Source: an uncultured Eubacteriales bacterium (GTDB lineage Bacteria; Bacillota; Clostridia; Oscillospirales; Acutalibacteraceae). From it: a DNA stretch of 5,327 bases. The translations under genes and the position numbers were made by a program. The stretch is taken from the NCBI GenBank assembly GCA_900317215.1, contig ONFW01000060.1:1-5327 (forward strand). Reading direction: 5' to 3'. The notes beneath the pieces were generated by a model, which searched no databases, was not told the origin of the DNA, and worked only from the letters and a program-made list of their open reading frames with translations. Below, one piece after another: positions 1-5,242 of this stretch; positions within the stretch are counted from its first letter, which is position 1, and the number at the start of each line of letters is the position of its first letter.

Positions 1-29
1 GCAGAAATAGTTGAGTTATTGGAAAGCTT
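1..29 (-). repeat. Start of a second Y_Y_Y-like repeat, cut by window edge
   Basis: Residues 1116-1124 read KLSNNSTIS, and the next two bases (GC) begin an Ala codon. This matches the opening of the preceding repeat (LKNSSSISA) about 97 residues earlier, so a second tandem copy appears to start just as the window ends. Confidence 0.55.
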
Positions 30-3000
30 GGTCGTCGTTGACGATGCCGTTACCTTGAGAGTAAAGTACTTGGCGACCATATTGTTCTTGGCATCCTTGA
101 CTCTGATCTGGATATTAAAGGTACCTGCAGCAGAAGGAGTATAGTAAGCTGTTGCCGATGTGCTGTAGTCCTTGATCGTTGAATAATATGTAGCAGAGCT
201 GTTCTTTGCATAGAATGCATACTGATAGGGTGAGGTTCCGCCTGAGGCTGCGCCCTTGAGCGTTACCTTTGTACCCTTTGTTACAGAGGTAGCTGAAATG
301 CTGGAGCTGTTCTTGAGATCTGATGTTGTAGTTGTCGACTTTACGGTGATCGTAGCCTGAGCCGACTTGCCGTTTGAGGAGGTAGCCTTGATCGTAGCTG
401 TACCTGCGGACTTGCCGGTTACTGTGCCGTTAGATACCGTAGCAACGGAAGTATTGCTTGACGACCATGTTATCGTAGGATCGGTAGCATTTGAGGGAGC
501 TACAGTAGCAGTGAGCTTAACTGTAGAGCCGACATTTACCGATGCGGACGTCTTATCGAGAGATACCGAGGTAACATCTACCGTAGTCTGCTTCTCGATC
601 GTCTTCTGATATCCTGCAGTTGTGTAGTAGCCTCTGTTTACGAAATCAAAGCCGGGCTGCTGAGAAGCAGGCACCTGATTGTTGCCGTCGTTGAAGATGA
701 CCTTGATAGTGGAGGAAGCGGGGCTGAATTCATAGTAATACACGTTTCCGCCTGCGGACTTCATTGCCGAGCCAGGCCATACTGCACCTGTTGCGGAATC
801 CGTTGCGCTGTCGTAGATGTATACATTGATACCGTTACCCCAGTCGGAGGGCTTCTCAAAGTAAACGCCGTTTTCGATATAGGTAACAGAAGCGCCCTCT
901 ACAGTTACCGTTGCGGTAGATGAAAGACCGTTAGATGTGGTAGCTGTGATAGTGGCTGTGCCCTCGCCTACAGCGGTTACATTGCCCGAGCCGTCAACAG
1001 ATGCTACCTTATCATTGCTGGATTTCCATGTTACAGACTTGTCTGTTGCCGTTGAAGGAGCGACTGTAGCAGTAAGGCTGCCCGATGCTCCTGCCTTGAG
1101 CTTGAGTGTTGAGGGGCTTACCGTCACGCCCGTGGGCTTGACTATGCTTGAGTTGGCCTTTACTGTAACCTTTACGGTTGCCTTAAGGCCGTTGCTTGTT
1201 GCTGCTGTTATAGTTGCGGAGCCTGCGCTTACGCCCTTGATGACGCCGCCGCTGACTGTTGCAACTGAGGTATCGCTTGAGCTCCATGTGACCGTCTTGT
1301 TTGTAGCGTTTGAGGGAGAAACTGTAGCTGTTACTGTCTCGCTCTCAGCCTCAAGAACGGTAACTGTTGTCTTGTTGACAGAAATATCTGTTGCGGGGAT
1401 CTTGACAATATCCACTGCCTCGCCGCCGATAACGGAAGATGCGCCGCCGTCGCCAAGGTATGAGCCATTGGGAATAACACGTCCGGGAGCAGGTGTCTTT
1501 GCAGTATCGAGTACATATACTCTCATGTTGCCCTTGCCTGAGCAGTTTGCTGTAAGTGTGCCGCCGGATACTGTCTGAGAATCACCTGTTACTGCGTCAA
1601 CGTATGTGCCGTTCGGGATACCCGAGAAGGTAGCTGAGCCGGAGATCGTAACAAGTGCGAAGCTGTCGGTATTTGCATCTGTATATCTTCTCTTGAATGC
1701 AAGACCGCTGCTGCCCGAGCAGCCCTCAGTTGAATACTGTCCCTTTCTGAGTGCGGGAACAGCCTGACGGATTCTGTTAAGGCGCATGATATGCTGTGAA
1801 AGAGTTGATTCAAGAGTCGTCTTTGCATTGCCTGATGCTGTATATACGGTGAAGTCGGAGGCATTGATTTCGCCCTCGATCTTATCGCCGTAGTAAGCGC
1901 GGCCTGTCTCGCTCAGAGGAGAGTTAGGACCAACGTCTATAGGCTTGCCTGCCTGGAACTCGATCTCACTGCCGTAGAAGATGCAGGGAATTCCTCTGAA
2001 TGTGAACATGAGCGAGAGGTTCTCGGCCCATGCGTCCGTACCGAAGGTATAACGAACGCTGTTGCATTCATCGGGAGCATAGTCGTGAGAATCAACGTAT
2101 ACCACGTTCCATGTTGAATCGTTGAAATAGGGATCCTCACCGAGAGCGGTCTGGAATGCGCTGTTTGCATTGCTGAAGCTCCAGTGCATCTGGAAGTCGA
2201 TAACGTCCATGCCTGAACGCTGTGAATAGTCAGGCGTATGGTAGTCGTTTCCGTTAAGGAAAGCGTTCTTGCTGGTCGGCTGGCTTCCGGTATCGGAGTG
2301 TGCATTGTAATGCTGCTCTGTAAGAGCGACGTTAGTGTCGGGATCTGTTGTCCACTTGCTCAGCCAGCTGTCATCGTCAGCCCATGTGTAGAATGCACAT
2401 GAGATAGGCGGAGCGCCGCGGTACCATGTCTCATGACCCTTTGTGCAGACCTCGCCGAACATATAGAACTTATCGCCGCCTGTCTGCTTGAAGGCGGGAA
2501 CAAAGGTCTTGTTGAGGGTAAGTCTTGAAATATGCTTAACTGTATCCACACGGAACGCATCAACGCCCATGTTGATATAGTTGTTATAGCAGTCGATAAG
2601 GTAATTGTAGACCTTGGGACACTCTGTGTTGAGGTCGAAGCAGTCATCATGGAGTGTCATGATCTGGACATTGTAGTTATCCCAGTCACCGCCACCGCAG
2701 AATCCGAAATGATGATAGATATTCTCCGGATCCATTGATTTACCGTTCGCAGTAGTCATTTCACTTCTGCCGCCGGCATACTTCTCGTCAGTGATCTTGA
2801 GGAGGTTTTTCTCGCCCCAGTTACAGGTGTGGTTGAAAACAACGTCCTGAATGATCTTTATACCCTTCTCATGGCAAGCGTCAATAAGAGTCTGGTATGT
2901 AACGCCATTTGATTCATATCTCTTGTCAACGGCGCTGAAATCATAAGCATGATAGCCGTGGTAGTCATAGCCCGAATTGTTTTCGACAACCGGAGTGATC

Positions 3001-3374
3001 CATATTGCCGTAAAGCCGAGCGCCTTGATATAGTCCAGCTTCTGGATAAGTCCCGCAAAGTCTCCGCGCCATGAAGGATCGTCAGGCAGATTCTTTGCCT
3101 TTACATCCTCTGAGGTTGATGTGTTGTTGGTGGAATCTCCGTCGTAGAACCTTGTTGTAATAAGGAAATAGATACTCTCATCACGGAAGTCTGTTCTGGT
3201 GTTGGCAAAGATAACTCCTCTGTCCTCGTTTGACAGCGTAGATGCTGCAGCGCTGACAGGAGTTGATGTAATCACGGGCAGTGCAGCCGCACAGGAGAGT
3301 GCAGTCATTGCCGAAAGTGACCATGCAACAGCTTTTTTGACGGACTTTCTGAATTTGTCTGAAAAAACGCTCAT
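1..3374 (-). CDS. Secreted modular GH13 alpha-amylase with Big_2 domains and a CBM26 (C-terminus beyond window)
   Basis: This is predicted to be an extracellular endo-acting alpha-glucanase that cuts alpha-1,4 bonds in starch. The frame stays open from the ATG at 3374 to the left edge, 1124 codons with no stop. Residues 1-43 form a signal peptide: basic start (KFRKSVKK), hydrophobic core, and an Ala-rich end near VSAAA. The GH13 barrel covers about residues 50-545. It shows GFTAIWITP (120-128), DVVFNH (177-182), FDLN (246-249), FRVDTVKH with R275 and nucleophile D277 (274-281), acid/base E308 in FGEV, SHD with D431 (429-431), and GIPCIFYGSE (461-470). All three catalytic acids are present, so activity is expected. 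Domain C runs to about 624, followed by Big_2, Big_2, CBM26, Big_2 and a Y_Y_Y-like repeat. The VKH motif after the nucleophile recalls cyclodextrin glucanotransferase-type GH13 members, so subfamily and exact product specificity are uncertain. A dockerin or wall anchor could lie beyond the edge. It is transcribed alone from its own promoter. Confidence 0.95.
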   Translation of the reverse strand, partial: MSVFSDKFRKSVKKAVAWSLSAMTALSCAAALPVITSTPVSAAASTLSNEDRGVIFANTRTDFRDESIYFLITTRFYDGDSTNNTSTSEDVKAKNLPDDPSWRGDFAGLIQKLDYIKALGFTAIWITPVVENNSGYDYHGYHAYDFSAVDKRYESNGVTYQTLIDACHEKGIKIIQDVVFNHTCNWGEKNLLKITDEKYAGGRSEMTTANGKSMDPENIYHHFGFCGGGDWDNYNVQIMTLHDDCFDLNTECPKVYNYLIDCYNNYINMGVDAFRVDTVKHISRLTLNKTFVPAFKQTGGDKFYMFGEVCTKGHETWYRGAPPISCAFYTWADDDSWLSKWTTDPDTNVALTEQHYNAHSDTGSQPTSKNAFLNGNDYHTPDYSQRSGMDVIDFQMHWSFSNANSAFQTALGEDPYFNDSTWNVVYVDSHDYAPDECNSVRYTFGTDAWAENLSLMFTFRGIPCIFYGSEIEFQAGKPIDVGPNSPLSETGRAYYGDKIEGEINASDFTVYTASGNAKTTLESTLSQHIMRLNRIRQAVPALRKGQYSTEGCSGSSGLAFKRRYTDANTDSFALVTISGSATFSGIPNGTYVDAVTGDSQTVSGGTLTANCSGKGNMRVYVLDTAKTPAPGRVIPNGSYLGDGGASSVIGGEAVDIVKIPATDISVNKTTVTVLEAESETVTATVSPSNATNKTVTWSSSDTSVATVSGGVIKGVSAGSATITAATSNGLKATVKVTVKANSSIVKPTGVTVSPSTLKLKAGASGSLTATVAPSTATDKSVTWKSSNDKVASVDGSGNVTAVGEGTATITATTSNGLSSTATVTVEGASVTYIENGVYFEKPSDWGNGINVYIYDSATDSATGAVWPGSAMKSAGGNVYYYEFSPASSTIKVIFNDGNNQVPASQQPGFDFVNRGYYTTAGYQKTIEKQTTVDVTSVSLDKTSASVNVGSTVKLTATVAPSNATDPTITWSSSNTSVATVSNGTVTGKSAGTATIKATSSNGKSAQATITVKSTTTTSDLKNSSSISATSVTKGTKVTLKGAASGGTSPYQYAFYAKNSSATYYSTIKDYSTSATAYYTPSAAGTFNIQIRVKDAKNNMVAKYFTLKVTASSTTTKLSNNSTIS
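45..320 (-). repeat. C-terminal beta-sandwich repeat, Y_Y_Y (triple tyrosine)-like
   Basis: Residues about 1019-1110. It starts LKNSSSISA, continues VTKGTKVTLKGAASGG and SPYQYAFYAK, and ends RVKDAKNNMVAKYFTLKV. Domains of this style recur in tandem in secreted proteins of Ruminococcus and Eubacterium relatives, and resemble the triple-tyrosine or PKD-like folds. The role is unknown; a surface, spacer or glycan-contacting function is plausible. Family assignment is by pattern memory only. Confidence 0.6.
339..581 (-). repeat. Big_2 (bacterial Ig-like) domain, copy 3
   Basis: Residues about 932-1012, after the CBM26. It has a DVTSVSLDKTSASV opening, TATVAPSNATDPTITWSSSN and SAGTATIKATSSNG. It resembles copy 1 closely (WSSS-x-TSVATVS-x-G in both). 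A short Ser/Thr linker (about 1013-1018) joins it to the next domain. Confidence 0.85.
603..890 (-). other. CBM26 starch-binding module
   Basis: Residues about 829-924 of the amylase. The module has the family layout: an aromatic opening (GVYFEKPSDW), alternating aromatics (NVYIYD, Y852 and Y854), VWPG with W866, NVYYYEF, and KVIFNDG, then Gln/Pro-rich loops. In characterised CBM26 modules, tyrosines of the VY-Y strand and the WPG tryptophan stack on malto-oligosaccharides. Y852, Y854 and W866 are the likely equivalents. It sits between Big_2 copies 2 and 3, not at the end of the chain, and should keep the enzyme on granular or soluble starch. Confidence 0.85.
894..1136 (-). repeat. Big_2 (bacterial Ig-like) domain, copy 2
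   Basis: Residues about 747-827. It follows the same pattern as copy 1 (TATVAPSTATDKSVTWKSSN, then GEGTATITATTSNGL) but differs at many positions, so it is an old duplication and not a recent one. It leads directly into the CBM26 module. Confidence 0.85.
1155..1394 (-). repeat. Big_2 (bacterial Ig-like) domain, copy 1
   Basis: Residues about 661-740 of the amylase. The copy shows the usual family pattern: a DISV-type first strand, TATVSPSNATNKTVTWSSSD in the middle, and SAGSATITAATSNG towards the end. Big_2 domains usually serve as spacers or adhesive folds in secreted proteins. Here the copy follows a Gly/Pro-rich linker (about 625-660) after GH13 domain C. Confidence 0.85.
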
Positions 3375-3385
3375 TGGTCGATCAA

Positions 3386-3392
3386 TCCTTTC
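3386..3392 (-). promoter_or_regulatory. Ribosome binding site of the amylase
   Basis: The minus strand reads GAAAGGA, with 11 bases between the A of AGGA and the ATG at 3374. The spacing is on the long side, but no better start lies nearby. This ATG gives a complete signal peptide, whereas the next in-frame Met (residue 23) would destroy it. Confidence 0.7.
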
Positions 3393-3505
3393 TTTGTCTG
3401 AATTTCTGCGGACATTAGTGAATAATCCCGTTTTTTCAACCCCCTTCTTTATCAAGAAAGCATCGCTTCGGCAAGGGTCTGAAAAGCCGTTATTTATCTG
3501 ATTTA

Positions 3506-3534
3506 ATTGTATTACAACGAGTATAATTTGTAAA
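3506..3534 (-). promoter_or_regulatory. Sigma-A-type promoter for the amylase
   Basis: On the minus strand TTTACA (3529-3534) and TACAAT (3506-3511) are separated by exactly 17 bases. Each hexamer differs from consensus at one position. The sequence upstream of the -35 is very A/T-rich, like an UP element. Transcription would start near 3499, giving a leader of about 125 bases. The promoter lies downstream of the DUF4317 terminator, so the amylase is its own transcription unit. Confidence 0.7.
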
Positions 3535-3540
3535 GTTGTC

Positions 3541-3567
3541 ATTTTGTTCATAAAATGATAACAAAAT
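3541..3567. promoter_or_regulatory. Operator-like inverted repeat just upstream of the amylase -35
   Basis: The arms ATTTTGTT (3541-3548) and AACAAAAT (3560-3567) are perfect 8-base complements around an 11-base centre. The site ends 6 bases upstream of the -35, with its centre near -55 from the predicted start, a common place for an activator site. The sequence is AT-rich, so chance is possible. It does not resemble a CcpA cre or a LacI/MalR-type operator. Confidence 0.3.
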
Positions 3568-3758
3568 TTTAAAAAAAATTAACAATTAGTGGTAATATAC
3601 ATATCACACCCTGCCCTGTTCGTTATTATGACGAATTATTGTTTATGCTTTATGGGAAATTAACAAATATATCCATTAAAAATCATCACTTTAAATAACA
3701 AGTATATTATTATTTAACTCAATATAGAATCTTTATATGAAATATACATAGGCAAGTG

Positions 3759-3794
3759 AAAAAACACGACAGAGGCTCAATACCTCTGTCGTGT
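3759..3794 (-). terminator. Intrinsic terminator of the DUF4317 gene
   Basis: A perfect 12-bp stem (ACACGACAGAGG at 3764-3775 with its complement at 3783-3794) closes a 7-base loop. On the minus strand it is followed by six T residues (3764-3759, the first belonging to the stem). It starts 17 bases past the TAA at 3812. This is a textbook Rho-independent terminator and separates this gene from the amylase. Confidence 0.93.
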
Positions 3795-3811
3795 AATTCC
3801 TGTTCAGAATA

Positions 3812-4963
3812 TTACTGTTCCTCCTGACTCTCCTCGGAAATACTTATGCCAACACCGTTGACCTCTACCCCCTCTTCTGCACGGATAAGAACATACTTTG
3901 TACCGTTTATTATCCTTGTTTCAAGCAGATAGCTTTTTTCGGGGATCACCTTTATCGTAACATCAGGAGTCTTTACCTCAAACTGCTTCGGGTCAATGAT
4001 GTTGAGCGGACTGAGCTCAGTTTTTTCTCCGAAGGCGGTGTCATATTTTTCATCAAATGCCGCTATGTTCTCATCTGAGGCTCCGCAGTCCTCCAGCACC
4101 CTCTTAACATCCTTCTTTCCCAGAAGCAGAGGCTCCTCCTGCCTGCTGTTTTTGTGCTCGTCTATCATATCCGTGATATGCTCATGAACAGACTGTACAA
4201 ATTCATAGCTGCACTCCCCCGGGGCTGTTTCGGCAATAAGATTTCTGAAATTATCCCTCTGCTCCTGAGCAGGCATGGGGTATTCAGTATTAAATATCGC
4301 CTCGGCGGTCTGCTTGTAATCATCGCCTGCGCTTCTTGTATAGAAAAGCGCATTGTATATATTTGTGCTTCGGTCGTCAAAGGACGGGAACATAAAGCCT
4401 GTCTCTGGCGCAGAGATAGCCATATCGGCACCTATGTTCCTGAAGGAGAGATCCTCTGCAAAAAAGCCTATGCCCGTTCTTGTGAGCTTCACGGGACATA
4501 CGCTGCACAGAACATAGCGGAACATCTCATCGGAATCGTCCGGCATTTCCTCGTCATTCTTTGATTTATTCGGGACGTCATAGCTGTCGCAGCCAAGAAA
4601 GATCATATAACAGTCGTCCGTCGGAAAGGATCCGATTATCCTCTCATAAAGCGCATGAAGCGCTTCACTGTCCTCAAGCTCCGAATCACGGAGTCTCATC
4701 AGAAGCCTGTGCTCCTCGCTGTCTTCCACCTGAGCATTGCTGAAGCTGATATCTATAAGGTTCCTGCCAAGCCTGCCCGACAGGGTCTTTTTCAATATTT
4801 TGAAGAGGTTTTCACTCTCCTCAAGAGATAACATTCCTACTGTCTGGGTAAACTCGGCAGCTATCTCCTTTTTACTGTTTACATAGCAACCCTTTAGTTT
4901 GGTGATATTATTCTTATCGTGTTTTATTCTTCTTCTGATCTCTGAGATCTCGTTTTCTGTCAT
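3812..4963 (-). CDS. DUF4317 family protein, function unknown
   Basis: A complete 383-residue protein that I assign to DUF4317, a family of unknown function in anaerobic Firmicutes, by its order of conserved blocks. These are an N-terminal EISEIRRRIKHDKNNIT with GCYVN (25-29), KKTLSGRLGRNL (58-69), LRDS (91-94), YDVP (128-131), CSVCPVKL (153-160), GFMFPSFDDRSTN (189-201) and VKTPDV (330-335). The C-terminus has a small beta-rich part ending in an acidic tail (EESQEEQ). There is no signal peptide or membrane segment, so it should be cytoplasmic. The paired Cys (C153, C156) with C26 and C125 are too few and too scattered for a clear metal site. The ATG at 4963 is chosen because AGAGG lies 8 bases before it and the family opening begins there. 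The frame stays open upstream to a GTG at 5122, but that stretch translates the intergenic repeats. It ends in its own terminator; function cannot be inferred from the context. Confidence 0.93.
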   Translation of the reverse strand: MTENEISEIRRRIKHDKNNITKLKGCYVNSKKEIAAEFTQTVGMLSLEESENLFKILKKTLSGRLGRNLIDISFSNAQVEDSEEHRLLMRLRDSELEDSEALHALYERIIGSFPTDDCYMIFLGCDSYDVPNKSKNDEEMPDDSDEMFRYVLCSVCPVKLTRTGIGFFAEDLSFRNIGADMAISAPETGFMFPSFDDRSTNIYNALFYTRSAGDDYKQTAEAIFNTEYPMPAQEQRDNFRNLIAETAPGECSYEFVQSVHEHITDMIDEHKNSRQEEPLLLGKKDVKRVLEDCGASDENIAAFDEKYDTAFGEKTELSPLNIIDPKQFEVKTPDVTIKVIPEKSYLLETRIINGTKYVLIRAEEGVEVNGVGISISEESQEEQ

Positions 4964-4971
4964 TAATAATA

Positions 4972-4976
4972 CCTCT
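4972..4976 (-). promoter_or_regulatory. Ribosome binding site fixing the DUF4317 start
   Basis: The minus strand reads AGAGG with 8 bases to the ATG at 4963. This is optimal spacing and supports the 383-residue product over the 53-residue-longer reading that begins at the GTG at 5122. Confidence 0.85.
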
Positions 4977-4992
4977 TTTCTGTATTTTCGCG

Positions 4993-5046
4993 GCGGAGTG
5001 CCTCCGCTGTCGATTCGCGGCGCAGTGACTGCGCTGTCGATTCGCG
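4993..5046. repeat. Two tandem 27-bp repeats, each with a hairpin
   Basis: Units at 4993-5019 and 5020-5046 differ at only 3 of 27 positions. Each starts with a stem-loop: GCGGAG/CTCCGC in the first and GCGCAG/CTGCGC in the second, both with a 3-base loop (the second can add a T-A pair). Each then ends in TGTCGATTCGCG. Two of the three differences lie at positions 4 and 12, which pair with each other, so the change is compensatory; the third is in the loop. The tail TTCGCG also precedes the first unit (4987-4992), as if left by another copy. Confidence 0.85.
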
Positions 5047-5050
5047 GCCT

Positions 5051-5067
5051 CGCTCGCTGCGCTCGCT
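5051..5067. repeat. Short direct repeat CGCTCGCT
   Basis: CGCTCGCT occurs at 5051-5058 and again at 5060-5067, one base apart, next to the 27-bp repeats. It is a 9-base period and not palindromic, so it is a different element type from its neighbours. It lies upstream of the DUF4317 gene in the probable leader. Confidence 0.7.
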
Positions 5068-5113
5068 TACTTCGTAAACATATATTATTTCGGAGCCGCG
5101 ATTTCCGGCACGG

Positions 5114-5130
5114 GCAAGGCACAGCCTTGC
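5114..5130. repeat. Hairpin GCAAGGC/GCCTTGC
   Basis: A perfect 7-bp stem with a 3-base loop (ACA on the plus strand). No T-run follows on either strand, so it is not an intrinsic terminator. Confidence 0.7.
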
Positions 5131-5150
5131 ATGATGCTCCCTCCGCCGCC

Positions 5151-5168
5151 GCACGCCGCAGGGCGTGC
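5151..5168. repeat. Hairpin GCACGCC/GGCGTGC
   Basis: A perfect 7-bp, very GC-rich stem with a 4-base loop (GCAG on the plus strand). No T-run adjoins it on the minus strand. On the plus strand it is followed by TTTCCGG, too short to suggest termination. Confidence 0.7.
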
Positions 5169-5174
5169 TTTCCG

Positions 5175-5195
5175 GCTGTTTCTGTGTGAAACAGC
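5175..5195. repeat. Hairpin GCTGTTTC/GAAACAGC
   Basis: A perfect 8-bp stem with a 5-base loop (TGTGT on the plus strand). On the plus strand it is followed by GCTTTATATTATT. This could at most be a weak terminator, but no plus-strand gene is seen that would need one. Confidence 0.7.
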
Positions 5196-5204
5196 GCTTT
5201 ATAT

Positions 5205-5242
5205 TATTCTGTCAGGCTTTCCGTGCCTGTTATAACAGAATA
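5205..5242. repeat. Two-tier stem-loop with an internal 12-bp palindrome
   Basis: The outer stem TATTCTGT/ACAGAATA (5205-5212 and 5235-5242) stacks on an inner stem CAGGC/GCCTG (5213-5217 and 5225-5229), with a 7-base loop and a 5-base bulge on one side. The perfect palindrome CTGTTATAACAG (5227-5238) overlaps this and could form only if part of the larger fold is lost. The palindrome could also be a protein-binding site in DNA. Confidence 0.65.

Larger units (their letters stand above)
3375..3811. other. AT-rich intergenic spacer between the amylase and DUF4317 genes
   Basis: The 437-base spacer holds the amylase leader (3375 to about 3499), its promoter, the inverted repeat at 3541-3567, and the terminator at 3759-3794. 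Between about 3568 and 3758 it is strongly A/T-rich, and I see no gene, tRNA or convincing structure there. A 5-bp inverted repeat TTCGT/ACGAA (3619-3623 and 3631-3635) is the only other local symmetry noticed. In the leader, a weak 5-bp hairpin (TTCTT/AAGAA) precedes a run of five Gs; neither matches a riboswitch class that I recognise. Confidence 0.75.

Noticed and set aside
937..1578. Plus-strand open frame of 213 codons
   Set aside because: It lies antisense to the amylase Big_2 and linker region. Its Val/Thr/Leu-rich repetitive translation is the shadow of Ser/Thr-rich Ig-like repeats, and I saw no ribosome binding site supporting it.
3285..3305. Lipoprotein signal (ALSC at amylase residues 25-28)
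   Set aside because: The lipobox lacks the usual Leu at -3, and the hydrophobic segment continues beyond the Cys to a normal Ala-X-Ala-type cleavage region near residue 43.
1..3374. Frameshift or broken amylase gene
   Set aside because: Codon phase was checked at the catalytic residues D177, D277, E308 and D431, at W970 and at the last codon. All agree with one continuous frame.
3199..3501. Plus-strand open frame of 100 codons across the amylase start and leader
   Set aside because: It overlaps the signal peptide coding region antisense and the predicted amylase leader. It is a shadow frame with no family resemblance.
4154..4564. Plus-strand open frame of 136 codons
   Set aside because: It is antisense to the DUF4317 gene, whose translation matches a known family throughout. 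The plus-strand product resembles nothing and lacks a clear ribosome binding site.
4993..5046. CRISPR array
   Set aside because: There are only two units, directly adjacent with no spacer between them, each with an internal hairpin; no cas genes are present.
4899..5189. Plus-strand open frame of 96 codons over the DUF4317 start and GC-rich repeats
   Set aside because: Its translation is largely the repeat elements and the antisense of the DUF4317 N-terminus; no support as a gene.
5175..5242. Intrinsic terminator of a gene beyond the right edge
   Set aside because: On the minus strand neither stem-loop is followed by a T-run. The plus-strand side has only a weak T-rich stretch and no gene to end.
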